Source: Aquimarina spongiae (GTDB taxonomy: Bacteria > Bacteroidota > Bacteroidia > Flavobacteriales > Flavobacteriaceae). From it: 64,000 nucleotides of DNA. This document shows positions 16,324 to 24,943 of this stretch, one piece after another. The notes under the pieces are model-generated. The model had not been told where the DNA came from, ran no database searches, and saw only the letters and a program-made list of their open reading frames with translations. The position numbers and the translations under genes are program-made. Each line of letters begins with the position of its first letter. The first letter of the stretch is position 1. The stretch covers positions 124,001-188,000 of the forward strand of contig NZ_FQYP01000004.1 in NCBI RefSeq assembly GCF_900141785.1. The letters are read 5' to 3'.

Positions 16324-18189
16324 ATGAATCACAAAAGGGTCAAAAAAGACATAAGTCTTTTTACATGGGTATGCGCAATATTTTTACTTCTCTCTATTTG
16401 CGCCAGTTGCGAAAATGAAGCGGATTTTGAAACAGAATCAAACGCACCAATTATTACAGAAAACTTTGAAAAACCAGAATTGGCGTTTCCGAAAGCTTCT
16501 GGAATACAAAAGCAAATTCGAATCGGAAAACAGACCTTGCATGTAGAGCAAATTGAGAACAATCTGGTTTTCGAAGGGGATATTTTGATCTCTAACAACC
16601 AACTAGGAACTAAAAGTGTCGGTAGAAGCAATCTTGCACGAAGATGGCCAAATAATACAGTTTATTATGCGATCGAGACAGGATTACCTAATCAAGCCAG
16701 AGTGACTAATGCCATTGCACATTGGCAAAACAACACTCCCCTGCGATTTGTTGCTCGTACTAATCAACCAGATTATATCTATTTTAAAAAAGGTTCTGGT
16801 TGTTCTTCTTTTGTTGGGCGAGTTGGAGGTCGACAAGACATCAATCTGGCTGATGGCTGCTCTACAGGAAATACCATCCATGAGATTGGTCACGCTATTG
16901 GTCTTTGGCACGAACAAAGCAGAAAGGATAGAGATAGCTATGTCACTATCAATTTTGGAAACATTCAAGCAGGAAGAGAACATAATTTCAGAACTTATGT
17001 ACAGCAGGGTCAAGACGGAGCAGAGTATACTTCTACTTTGGATTTTGGTAGTATCATGATGTACGGACCTTATTTTTTCTCAAGTAATAATCAGCCTACA
17101 ATTACCAAAAAAGATGGTAGTACTTATTCTATCCAGAGGAATGCTTTATCTGCAGATGACAAACTGGGGGTTTTGAGAATGTATCCAAACATAGGACTAG
17201 GTAGTTTTGATATGGCTAGTTCCAAAGATCTATCCGTATCGCTGGATTATAATGGAGATGGTTATGAAGACGTAATTAATTATCGCCCGGGAAACAAAGT
17301 ATTTTATCTACAACGTAATGATAAAAATGGAAAATTTACCTCCGTTGTGCGAAGTCATAATGGCGTCGCTGGATATGACCTTGCAAGTTCCAGAGACCGA
17401 ATCATAGCCCTGGACTATAATGGAGATAATAAAGATGATATCATTATTTATCGCCCTGGAAACAAAATTGCATTCTTACTTCGATCCAATGGTAATGGTA
17501 CATTTACGGCGGTATATAAAAGTTGGAACGGATTTCAGGGATATGATCTGGCAGTAACTACCGATAAAATGGTTGCTTTGGATTATAACGGAGACGGAAA
17601 AGATGAAGTGATGTGTTTCCGACCAGGAAAAAGTGTGTTTTTCTTATACCGTTCAAACGGAACCGCAACCTTTCAAAAAATGATTGATGCCAGATCTGGT
17701 TTTGGTGGTTTTGATCTTAAAAGCGCAAATGACAACGCTATTGCCTTAGATTATAATAAAGATGGAAAAGATGATATTGGATTTTACAGACCCGGCTCAA
17801 AAGTATTCTTCTTATTAAAATCTAATGGAAACACTACTTTTTCTACTCCTATCAAAAGTTTTAATGGTATTGCCAGTTTTGATTTAGCTAGAAGTAATGA
17901 TCGCTTGGTAACCTTAGACTATAATAATGATGGTTATGAGGATATTGTGGCATATCGACCTGGGAGCAGAGTTTTTTATCTGAATAGAGCAAATAGCAAT
18001 GGTTCATTTACCAGCGTAATACGAAGTCATAGTGGAATCATGGGATACGATTTGGCTTCGGGTCTAGACAAAATAATAAGTTTGGATTATAATAAGGATG
18101 GAAGATCAGACATTTTATGTTACCGCCCAGGAAGTAGGGTTGTGTACTACGGTCGTTCTAATGGTAGCACTTTTATCAGAGAGTATTAG
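16324..18189 (+). CDS. Astacin-family (M12A) zinc metallopeptidase lipoprotein with six FG-GAP/VCBS repeats
   Basis: The protein has 621 residues. FLLLSICASC gives a lipoprotein signal with Cys29. A propeptide-like stretch leads to the protease domain (about 105-285). This holds the zinc motif HEIGHAIGLWHEQSRKDRD (ligands His186, His190, His196; base Glu187) and the Met-turn SIMMYG with Tyr247, diagnostic of astacins. From about 300 to the end, six repeats of roughly 48 residues carry DYNxDGxxD calcium-loop motifs followed by YRPG, as in FG-GAP/integrin-alpha-like propellers. It is probably a surface-anchored protease with a binding propeller. It is set off from the run upstream by 92 nt and has its own terminator. 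Confidence 0.9.
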   Translation: MNHKRVKKDISLFTWVCAIFLLLSICASCENEADFETESNAPIITENFEKPELAFPKASGIQKQIRIGKQTLHVEQIENNLVFEGDILISNNQLGTKSVGRSNLARRWPNNTVYYAIETGLPNQARVTNAIAHWQNNTPLRFVARTNQPDYIYFKKGSGCSSFVGRVGGRQDINLADGCSTGNTIHEIGHAIGLWHEQSRKDRDSYVTINFGNIQAGREHNFRTYVQQGQDGAEYTSTLDFGSIMMYGPYFFSSNNQPTITKKDGSTYSIQRNALSADDKLGVLRMYPNIGLGSFDMASSKDLSVSLDYNGDGYEDVINYRPGNKVFYLQRNDKNGKFTSVVRSHNGVAGYDLASSRDRIIALDYNGDNKDDIIIYRPGNKIAFLLRSNGNGTFTAVYKSWNGFQGYDLAVTTDKMVALDYNGDGKDEVMCFRPGKSVFFLYRSNGTATFQKMIDARSGFGGFDLKSANDNAIALDYNKDGKDDIGFYRPGSKVFFLLKSNGNTTFSTPIKSFNGIASFDLARSNDRLVTLDYNNDGYEDIVAYRPGSRVFYLNRANSNGSFTSVIRSHSGIMGYDLASGLDKIISLDYNKDGRSDILCYRPGSRVVYYGRSNGSTFIREY

Positions 18190-18222
18190 CATAATCTTTT
18201 AAGATAAACAGCATAAAATAGA

Positions 18223-18254
18223 GAAGAGTATTTTATACTGCTCTTCTTTGTTTT
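18223..18254 (+). terminator. Terminator after the astacin gene
   Basis: The stem GAAGAG/CTCTTC is extended by AGTAT/ATACT inside the loop with a small bulge. TTTGTTTTTT follows. It lies about 33 nt after the stop at 18189 and before the convergent dprA. Confidence 0.6.
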
Positions 18255-18266
18255 TTATAATACTGA

Positions 18267-19370
18267 TCAAACCACTTCAAAAAGTTTACCTGGTAATGGT
18301 TTCACTACTCCTTTTAGTTCCATATTCAACAACATTGAAGCTAATTGAGAGGTAGGAATCTGACACTCCAGAGCAATAACATCCAGCAGCTCTTTTCCAT
18401 GTTGATGTAAGTAATTATAAATTTTTTGCTCTTCACCTTCCAGCTCTACAAACAATTGTTTCTGAACAATAGGTTGTGTCTTTTCTTCGAGTTCCCAGTT
18501 GAGCATGTAAATTAAATCTGCAGCGCTAGTGAGCATATGCGCTTGTTGTGTTTTGATCAACATATTACAACCTGTACTTTGGGGATCGCTTGCACGACCA
18601 GGTACCGCGAACACCTCTCTATTGTAGGAGTTGGCGATATCTGCAGTTACCAGAGAACCCCCTTTGCCAGCACTTTCTATGACTACAGTGGCTTCACTTA
18701 GCCCAGCAATAATTCGATTACGGCCTAAAAAGTTTTTACGATCAAAAGTATCTGTACTCCAAAAATCGGTAAAAAAGCCTCCATTCTCTTCGATTTGTGC
18801 CATATACTTTTTGTGTGCTTTGGGATAAACTTGATTGAGACCATGCGCTAAACAACCGATGGTCTGTAACCCATGTTTTACAGCAGCTCGTTGTGCAGTA
18901 ATATCTACACCATAGGCAAATCCAGAAACAATTACCGGATCTATTGGTGCTAAGTTTTCTATCAATTCTTCGCAAAACTGTACCCCATATCTTGTTACTT
19001 TGCGGGTGCCAACGATACTCAACATCTTCTTTTGTTTGATATCGATATTGCCTCGACTAAACAAAACCACTGGACCATCTATACAATGCTTTAACCGATC
19101 CGGATATGCTTCCTGATCATAAGTCACATAATTAATATGCTGATCTTGAATAAACTTCAATTCATTTTCGGCATCCCGTTGATGTTTAGGGTCCTTTAAA
19201 TTTTTGATTTTCGCTTTTCCTATACCGTCAATTTTTAACAAGTTATCCACTTTTTCTGTGAATATCTCTTCTGGAGTTCCGATTTCTCTAATCAATTTTT
19301 TGATAGAACTATCCCCTAGATTGGGTACTTTTTTAAGCGCTAGTAGTGCTAAGAGTTTTTCGTTGGACAT
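18267..19370 (-). CDS. dprA: DNA-processing protein DprA
   Basis: The protein has 367 residues. The N-terminal helix-hairpin-helix region (VPNLGDSSIKKLI, LKIDGIGKAKIKNL) precedes the Rossmann-like DprA core with ALSIVGTRKVTRYG-like segments (MLSIVGTRK), SGFAYGVDITAQ, GLNQVYPKAH, NFLGRNRIIAGLSEATVVIES and VPGRASDPQSTGCN. The last 60 or so residues form the DprA winged-helix domain. DprA binds incoming single-stranded DNA and loads RecA during natural transformation. No other competence gene is near. Convergent with the astacin gene. Confidence 0.94.
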   Translation of the reverse strand: MSNEKLLALLALKKVPNLGDSSIKKLIREIGTPEEIFTEKVDNLLKIDGIGKAKIKNLKDPKHQRDAENELKFIQDQHINYVTYDQEAYPDRLKHCIDGPVVLFSRGNIDIKQKKMLSIVGTRKVTRYGVQFCEELIENLAPIDPVIVSGFAYGVDITAQRAAVKHGLQTIGCLAHGLNQVYPKAHKKYMAQIEENGGFFTDFWSTDTFDRKNFLGRNRIIAGLSEATVVIESAGKGGSLVTADIANSYNREVFAVPGRASDPQSTGCNMLIKTQQAHMLTSAADLIYMLNWELEEKTQPIVQKQLFVELEGEEQKIYNYLHQHGKELLDVIALECQIPTSQLASMLLNMELKGVVKPLPGKLFEVV

Positions 19371-19461
19371 CTAATGATTTGTATATCAATGCAAGAAACA
19401 AAAAAAATTAAAACTGTTGATAAATTCATTCGTTCCAGCGCTCACGATTTTCATTTTTTTA

Positions 19462-19469
19462 TACCTTTG
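19462..19469 (+). promoter_or_regulatory. Bacteroidota -7 box (TACCTTTG)
   Basis: TACCTTTG matches TAnnTTTG and ends 48 nt before the ATG at 19518. The gene also has an unusually strong purine-rich AAGGGGG just before its start, where Bacteroidota genes often lack a Shine-Dalgarno sequence. Confidence 0.45.
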
Positions 19470-19517
19470 AGTTAACTAACCATTGGCTGTACATGCAGCA
19501 TTTTTAGAAGGGGGCAA

Positions 19518-20531
19518 ATGAACAACACGGCAAAATACATCAGTGAATTATTATATCGTTACGAATGTGTAATCCTACCTGGTTTTGGAGCATTTTTAAC
19601 CAGACGAGAATCTGCTTCAATTCAGGAAACTACTCATTCATTTTACCCTCCTAAAAAGAGCATTTCTTTTAATCGTCAATTACAGAACAATGATGGGTTA
19701 TTAGCGAATTATATTGCTGCTGCCGAAGGTATTTCGTATACAGATGCCGTTGCCAAGTTACAACGCTATGCGTTATCCCTTAGAGATAAAATGGCGTTAG
19801 GAAAACGTGTTGAGCTAGAAGGTATTGGTGCTTTCTTTACTTCTGTAGAAAATACTATCCAGTTTGAGCCAACTCAAGATGTAAATTACCTTACTGAAGC
19901 TTTTGGTATGCAAAGCTTTGTTTCTCCTAATATAGAAAGAGAAATCCCAATCCAAAGGGAAGTGTATAAAGAAGAAGTGGAAGCTATAGAAGAAACTACT
20001 CCTATTGCATTTACTCCCGAGAAAAGACAAGAACGTCCTTATTTACAGTATGCAGCAGTTGCAGCTATTGTTATAGGTCTTGGTGGTTTTTTTGGATTGA
20101 AACAAATTAGCAATAATACCATTAGCCATAACAATCAGGAATGGGTAAAAGCAAATCAGGAAATTGAGAACACCATTCAAGAAGCTACGTTCGAGATTTC
20201 AAATCCGCTACCAGCCATCAGCTTGAATCTAACTAAAGAAGAGAATAGCGCCGAGGAAAGTGTTGCGGATACCTCTGTCCCTGTTTCTGATGATGCAACT
20301 GCAGGAAACTTTCATATCGTTGCGGGAGCCTTTAGAATTGCTTCAAACGCAGATAAGAAAGTACAACGACTAAAAGAACAAGGTTTTGATGCCCGTCTTA
20401 TTGGGGTTAATAAATATGGACTTCACCAGGTAGTATACGCCAGCTACGCGAATAGATTAGATGCCTTAAAAGCGCTTCGAAAAATCAAGAATGAACAAAG
20501 TCCTAAGGCTTGGTTACTGGTTCAGAATTAA
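19518..20531 (+). CDS. Membrane protein with N-terminal HU-like (CCDC81) domains and C-terminal SPOR domain
   Basis: The protein has 337 residues. Residues about 1-55 (ISELLYRYECVILPGFGAFL) and 60-125 (YTDAVAKLQRYALSLRDKM, then VELEGIGAFF) match the paired HU-CCDC81 domains found at the N-terminus of Bacteroidota SPOR proteins. A single transmembrane helix is at about 175-193 (YAAVAAIVIGLGGFFGL). The C-terminal 75 residues (NFHIVAGAFRIASNADKKV ... LHQVVYASYANR) form a SPOR domain, which binds denuded glycan at division septa. This predicts cytosolic HU-like domains and a periplasmic SPOR, probably a cell-division or envelope role. Confidence 0.88.
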   Translation: MNNTAKYISELLYRYECVILPGFGAFLTRRESASIQETTHSFYPPKKSISFNRQLQNNDGLLANYIAAAEGISYTDAVAKLQRYALSLRDKMALGKRVELEGIGAFFTSVENTIQFEPTQDVNYLTEAFGMQSFVSPNIEREIPIQREVYKEEVEAIEETTPIAFTPEKRQERPYLQYAAVAAIVIGLGGFFGLKQISNNTISHNNQEWVKANQEIENTIQEATFEISNPLPAISLNLTKEENSAEESVADTSVPVSDDATAGNFHIVAGAFRIASNADKKVQRLKEQGFDARLIGVNKYGLHQVVYASYANRLDALKALRKIKNEQSPKAWLLVQN

Positions 20532-20714
20532 AATTTCGAAAAACGTACTTTTCATCATAAGCTTTACATCATCATTATTTTACTAATGATTGCTCCTATT
20601 TGTTTACGAATCTTCTTTTCTAAACCCTAAAAGTTTTTCAAAATCTCAAACCTTGCTTAAGTGGTGTAAATCACTTTTGGCCAGCGAAATAGTGTAAGTT
20701 CTTTTTACGTGATT

Positions 20715-20722
20715 ATCTTTGC
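20715..20722 (+). promoter_or_regulatory. Bacteroidota -7 box (TATCTTTG)
   Basis: TATCTTTG ends 17 nt before the ATG at 20740, the same spacing as upstream of gpsA. It favours 20740 over an earlier TTG at 20719. Confidence 0.5.
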
Positions 20723-20739
20723 CAAAAATTTTATTGTTT

Positions 20740-21249
20740 ATGGAAGCTCGATATCCTTCAGAATCGTTAACCACACTTACGGACTTAGTTTTACCAGGAG
20801 AGACCAATCCCTTGAATAATCTATTTGGAGGGGAATTACTTGCCCGTATGGACCGTGCGGCAGGAATTGCAGCTGGGAGACACTCTAGAAGAATTGTAGT
20901 AACCGCTTCTGTAAACCATGTAGCATTTAATCAAGCAATCCCTTTGGGTAGTGTGGTTACTGTGGAAGCGAAAGTATCCAGAGCATTTACCTCGTCTATG
21001 GAAGTGATTATCGACGTATGGGTAGAAGACCGACAAAGTGGTGATCGTACCAAGGTAAACGAAGCCATTTATACCTTTGTAGCAGTAAATGAGACTGGAA
21101 GCCCAGTTCCTGTGCCTCCTATACAACCACAAACTGATCTGGAAAAGCAACGTTATGAAGCAGCGTTACGTCGCAAGCAATTGAGCTTGGTATTGGCCGG
21201 AAAGATGAAACCAGATGATGCTACAGAACTTAAGGCACTATTCATTTAA
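20740..21249 (+). CDS. Acyl-CoA thioesterase (hot-dog fold, YciA/BACH type)
   Basis: The protein has 169 residues from the ATG at 20740. The hot-dog core shows the motif LFGGELLARMDRAAGIAAG, with Asp in the catalytic position of the YciA/ACOT7 group, then VTASVNHVAFNQAIPLGSVV and VEAKVSRAFTSSMEVIIDVW. These enzymes hydrolyse acyl-CoA to free acid and CoA in the cytosol. A C-terminal tail with EKQRYEAALRRKQL is helical. It is a single gene with its own promoter box and no evident operon partners. Confidence 0.88.
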   Translation: MEARYPSESLTTLTDLVLPGETNPLNNLFGGELLARMDRAAGIAAGRHSRRIVVTASVNHVAFNQAIPLGSVVTVEAKVSRAFTSSMEVIIDVWVEDRQSGDRTKVNEAIYTFVAVNETGSPVPVPPIQPQTDLEKQRYEAALRRKQLSLVLAGKMKPDDATELKALFI

Positions 21250-21351
21250 TACCTCATTATTAGATTACTTAAATCTATCTTAAAGTCGAGAAAATAGCAT
21301 TTCCTTTTGACCATTTTTATCTATCTTGATAAGGACAATAGGAACTTCTAG

Positions 21352-21519
21352 ATGAAGAAACAACACAAAATAACTATATCGGTATACATCACTTTGGTTG
21401 GGTTTATCCTGATGCTTGCGCTATTTATACGATATCGATATTTTGGAGCCGAAGATGTATACAGTTATCTTTCTCTGGTGTTTACTTCGCTTACTGAAAC
21501 ACTTTCGCCCTCTTGCTAG
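21352..21519 (+). CDS. Small single-pass membrane protein, 55 residues
   Basis: This short frame begins at the ATG at 21352 and ends with TAG at 21517-21519. The N-terminus is basic (MKKQHK), followed by a hydrophobic helix of about 20 residues (ISVYITLVGFILMLALFI), then RYRYFG and a second, partly hydrophobic stretch (YSYLSLVFTSL). The charge pattern predicts an N-in single-pass protein. It has no family assignment. It lies between the thioesterase and the convergent envC-like gene, ending 12 nt from the latter's stop. A purine-rich AAGGACAATAGGA lies upstream. Coding is plausible but not proven. Confidence 0.5.
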   Translation: MKKQHKITISVYITLVGFILMLALFIRYRYFGAEDVYSYLSLVFTSLTETLSPSC

Positions 21520-21531
21520 TTGAGGAAAAGA

Positions 21532-22761
21532 TTACATTCGATAAATCCATTGGTGAGGATTTAATCGCTTAGCATTTTGATAAATTAAGAACTTCATGAT
21601 TGCCCTTCCTGTTGTTGGATTTGTTCTAACTTCGCCTATAGACTGTTTTGTGGTAACCTTCTGGCCTTCCTTTACAGAAATATTATGCAGATTATAATAG
21701 GTAGTAATGTAGTTACCATGTCGGATTTGCACCAATCGACTTGCTCCCTTCAATTTTTGAATGGCTATTACTTCTCCCTCAAAAATTGCTCTGGCGCGTT
21801 CACCTGATCTTGTTTCAATTTCCACACCACTACTATTGATCTGGATATTGGGTAAGGTAGGATGTGGTTGTCGACCATATTTTTTGGTTAGTCTACCAGT
21901 ACCTACTGGCCAAGGTAGTTTTCCTTTGTTGGATGTAAAATTATCGGCTAGTATTTTGGCTTCGGCGGTCATCGCAAAAGTAGTAGCTGTACCTTTTTTG
22001 GCTACCTTATTCCCAGCTTTTTTGTTGGCCCGAGCAATGGCCTCACGAATTAATTTTTCGATTTGCTTATCAATCGCACTGGCGCGCTCCTGTTTCTTTT
22101 TGATTTGTTTCGTATAGACACCTTGCTTCTTTTTGATAGAAGCCATGAGCACCTGTTGTTCTTTCTTCTCTCCCTTTAATTTTTCTTGTGCTTCTCGATT
22201 TTCGCTAATCAAGGTCTCTTTATCCTCTTTTTGTTTAGATAGGTTTCGATTTAATTGCTGAAGCTCCATAGTGTTCTTTTCGATACGATCTGCCTGCTCT
22301 TTTCGATGTTCATTGTACTGCTTCATGTATTGCAATCGCTTATAGGCTTGCGTAAAATTGGAGGATGACAACAAAAACATAATCCTGCTTTGGTGCGACT
22401 TACTTTTGTAAGATTTCTTGACCATATTGGCGTAGTCTTCTTTCAGCACCTTTAATTCATTGCGATAAGTATCAATTTTATTTAGATTACTATTGATTTC
22501 TCTGGTCAGTAAATTGGTTTGTTGATTGGTGATCTTAATCAGGTTTTGGCGCGTGCTTATCTGTGCAGAAATAGATTCCACCTCATCCAGAACGGATAAC
22601 TCTTTTACTTTATTCTCTTCTCGCAAACGTCTCATTTGCTCAATTTCCTGACGCAAACGTTGCCGTTCTTCTTCAAGTTTCTGTTGTTTGGTGCTTTGGG
22701 CGTACATAGGTACCACACACAATAGCAATACAACAACACTTATAAATCGCAATACTTTCAT
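21532..22761 (-). CDS. EnvC-like murein hydrolase activator (coiled coil plus degenerate LytM/M23)
   Basis: The protein has 409 residues. It has a signal peptide (VVLLLCVVPMYAQS), a long coiled coil (about 22-255, rich in E, K, Q and R) and a C-terminal LytM/M23 fold from about 283. The zinc-binding motifs of active M23 peptidases look lost: the first motif is SSGVEIET and the HxH position is YYNLHN. This matches EnvC, which activates amidases rather than cutting itself. Start and preceding stop overlap as TAATG with the DUF4292 gene, so translation is probably coupled. Last gene of the envelope operon. Confidence 0.87.
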   Translation of the reverse strand: MKVLRFISVVVLLLCVVPMYAQSTKQQKLEEERQRLRQEIEQMRRLREENKVKELSVLDEVESISAQISTRQNLIKITNQQTNLLTREINSNLNKIDTYRNELKVLKEDYANMVKKSYKSKSHQSRIMFLLSSSNFTQAYKRLQYMKQYNEHRKEQADRIEKNTMELQQLNRNLSKQKEDKETLISENREAQEKLKGEKKEQQVLMASIKKKQGVYTKQIKKKQERASAIDKQIEKLIREAIARANKKAGNKVAKKGTATTFAMTAEAKILADNFTSNKGKLPWPVGTGRLTKKYGRQPHPTLPNIQINSSGVEIETRSGERARAIFEGEVIAIQKLKGASRLVQIRHGNYITTYYNLHNISVKEGQKVTTKQSIGEVRTNPTTGRAIMKFLIYQNAKRLNPHQWIYRM

Positions 22762-23531
22762 TAAATACTGATTTCCTTGGACCCTGATGGTATTTTAAAC
22801 GGAAAACTTACGCGAGCATTGTAATCTACTGCTCTATATTCTACATCAATTATGGTAGTATCGTCGCCTTCTACCGCTTCGATGATGATTCTTTTGGGGA
22901 AATCCTGATTTCCTATCTTTTGATAACCCTGATATTTGATGGATAAATCTCGGTTTTCGGCAGGTTGTTTCAACTTTTGCTCTGCCATCTTAAAATTACC
23001 CGGGTCGACAAGAAATAATCGCTCAAAAAGCACGAAATCAGTTTTAGGTTTTAATAGATAAGACCCTTCGTCTATACTGGTTTTATATTTGTCCTCTCTA
23101 AGATTAAATAATGCCTGCCCTAATAAGAGTTGTTGCACCTTGTCAAAATCCAGATCGGTGCCCAACCATTCACTTAGCAATTGGAAATCTCCTTCGAAAT
23201 GAGAGTTTTCGATTTTTTCGTAGTAACTTACCTTATCTGGAGTGATTAGTGCTTTTGCCAAGGTAATTCCCAACATTTTGACACTTACCCATATTACTTT
23301 GTCCTTTTCAATTCTTAAGGTGGCTGTTGGGCTTACACCACGTTTACCATCGTCGTATTTTACTTTTATCCTAGCATTAAGAGTTTCGAAGTTGAAAGAG
23401 CGGTTATAGTGATTGGCAATCACCTTTTCTGCACTTAGTTTTTTGACCTTGGTAGTATTTGCAGTTTTTGTTCCTTTACACGAATACAGAAAGAATAACG
23501 AGAAACATAAAAGATAGCATATTTTGTTCAT
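22761..23531 (-). CDS. DUF4292 lipoprotein (LolB-like fold likely)
   Basis: The protein has 256 residues from the ATG at 23531. An in-frame TTG one codon earlier is less likely. Lipobox LYSC follows a short signal peptide. NARIKVKYDD, VSPTATLRIEKDKVIWVSVKMLGITLAKALITPDKVSYYEK and a later FPKRIIIEA are the conserved blocks of DUF4292, whose predicted fold resembles LolB/LppX lipid-binding barrels. Inference: outer-membrane lipid or lipoprotein handling. It sits between the TPR and EnvC-like genes in a tightly packed operon. Confidence 0.85.
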   Translation of the reverse strand: MNKICYLLCFSLFFLYSCKGTKTANTTKVKKLSAEKVIANHYNRSFNFETLNARIKVKYDDGKRGVSPTATLRIEKDKVIWVSVKMLGITLAKALITPDKVSYYEKIENSHFEGDFQLLSEWLGTDLDFDKVQQLLLGQALFNLREDKYKTSIDEGSYLLKPKTDFVLFERLFLVDPGNFKMAEQKLKQPAENRDLSIKYQGYQKIGNQDFPKRIIIEAVEGDDTTIIDVEYRAVDYNARVSFPFKIPSGSKEISI

Positions 23532-23537
23532 CAACTA

Positions 23538-24908
23538 TTATGATTTTTTCTGAAGCTGAATAGCCTTTTGCATATATTCTGAAGCTTTATTTTCGTCTCC
23601 GAGTTTTTGATAGGCTTCACTAATTTGTTTATAAAAATCGGATTCCATCTTCGAATCATCGATCACATAATCGATTCCGGTAGTCAAAATTTCAATCGCA
23701 GCATCTGCTTTTTCTAATTGCAATAGCGACACTCCGTTCACCAAATAAAAGATTGGTTGTGCAGGATACATTTCTAAGGCCAATTCACTCCCGCTTTCCG
23801 CTTTTTGATAGCGTTTTAAATCCAATTGTAAAAGTAATATCCGTTTTAGCAATCCAAAGTCATTAGCGTTCGCTTTGATTCCTCTTTCATAAAAATTAAG
23901 CGCTTGTTCTTTCTGATCTTTTTTATAGTAAAAGTGGCCTAATTCTGTAAATACCTTAACACCATTACCATCACCAGAAAGTGCATTCATTACTATAGTC
24001 AGCTCACTTTCATATTCTGGATTGGTATTGATAAACTGCAAAAAGTCGCTCACCACCTTATACTTTGCCTCGGTGTCTACTTTACTGCTCTTTAGTGTAA
24101 TCTCCATAGAGCGAATGGCCTCTTTGGTTTGTCCTTTTTCCAAATAAAACTTGTACAAAGACAGGTGTGCCAAATCTGACTTCGGTACTTTTTTCAAAAG
24201 GCGTTTAGCGGTTTCGAATGCCTTTTCCTTTTGATTGTCCTGGCTATACATATAGATCAGATTCAAATAGTTCTGTTCTACTTTGGGCTTTTCTTTGATT
24301 TGTTGTTCAAGTCTACTAATCTGATTTGAAGGATCGGTAATCTTTAAAGCAATTCGTTTCCGGAGTTGAAGCCGATACGTATCAATCCCATACTCTTCAT
24401 TCAATTCATCCAGCACTCTAAGCGCATCATCATAGCGTTTTTCGATGTAGTAAAGATTAGCTAACTGCTCTTTGAACATACTATTATATACCACCAATTT
24501 TTCTACAACTTCTACCGACTCTTTATATTTCTGCTCTTTGAAATACACCTCATACAAAAGCTCTAGCACAAATCGATCGTCTGGTTTTTCTTCTAATACC
24601 TTCTTGAAATTGGATTCTGCCTGTTCGTAGAGTTTAAGCTCAAGATAATTTTTACCTAGTTCGAGATATAAAAAATTAGGCGAAGGATCTAACTCTATAC
24701 ATTTTTCTAAAGCCTTGATTGCTTTATCGTAGTTAGTGATCGCTTTTTGTTTTAGCGCTTCAAAGAAATTCTCCTGGAATTCGTCAGAAACATTTCCCAG
24801 ATCATCAATATTTACTTCCTGCTTGGGCTCAATTTCCTGAGCCAAAACAACAGCGCTGCCCCATCCAAAGGACAAACAAAATAAGCAAATACAGATCCTT
24901 CGTTTCAT
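23538..24908 (-). CDS. Periplasmic tetratricopeptide-repeat protein
   Basis: The protein has 456 residues from the ATG at 24908. A GTG one codon upstream also exists. A signal peptide (CLFCLSFGWGSAVVLAQ) is followed by around ten TPR-like helical pairs, for example AIKALEKCIELDPSPNFLYL, FLYLELGKNYLELKLYEQAE and AIEILTTGIDYV. TPR arrays hold protein partners. Six nt separate its stop from the DUF4292 start. Its conserved-looking position beside DUF4292 and EnvC-like genes suggests an envelope-assembly role. Confidence 0.85.
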   Translation of the reverse strand: MKRRICICLFCLSFGWGSAVVLAQEIEPKQEVNIDDLGNVSDEFQENFFEALKQKAITNYDKAIKALEKCIELDPSPNFLYLELGKNYLELKLYEQAESNFKKVLEEKPDDRFVLELLYEVYFKEQKYKESVEVVEKLVVYNSMFKEQLANLYYIEKRYDDALRVLDELNEEYGIDTYRLQLRKRIALKITDPSNQISRLEQQIKEKPKVEQNYLNLIYMYSQDNQKEKAFETAKRLLKKVPKSDLAHLSLYKFYLEKGQTKEAIRSMEITLKSSKVDTEAKYKVVSDFLQFINTNPEYESELTIVMNALSGDGNGVKVFTELGHFYYKKDQKEQALNFYERGIKANANDFGLLKRILLLQLDLKRYQKAESGSELALEMYPAQPIFYLVNGVSLLQLEKADAAIEILTTGIDYVIDDSKMESDFYKQISEAYQKLGDENKASEYMQKAIQLQKKS

Positions 24909-24943
24909 CACAAATCCATCTTAAACTATTAACGCTTCACAAA

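Noticed and set aside
17230..18150. Repeated GATTATAATGG-type strings in the astacin gene
   Set aside because: These encode the DYNxDG calcium-binding loops of FG-GAP repeats, so they are protein repeats and not a DNA element.
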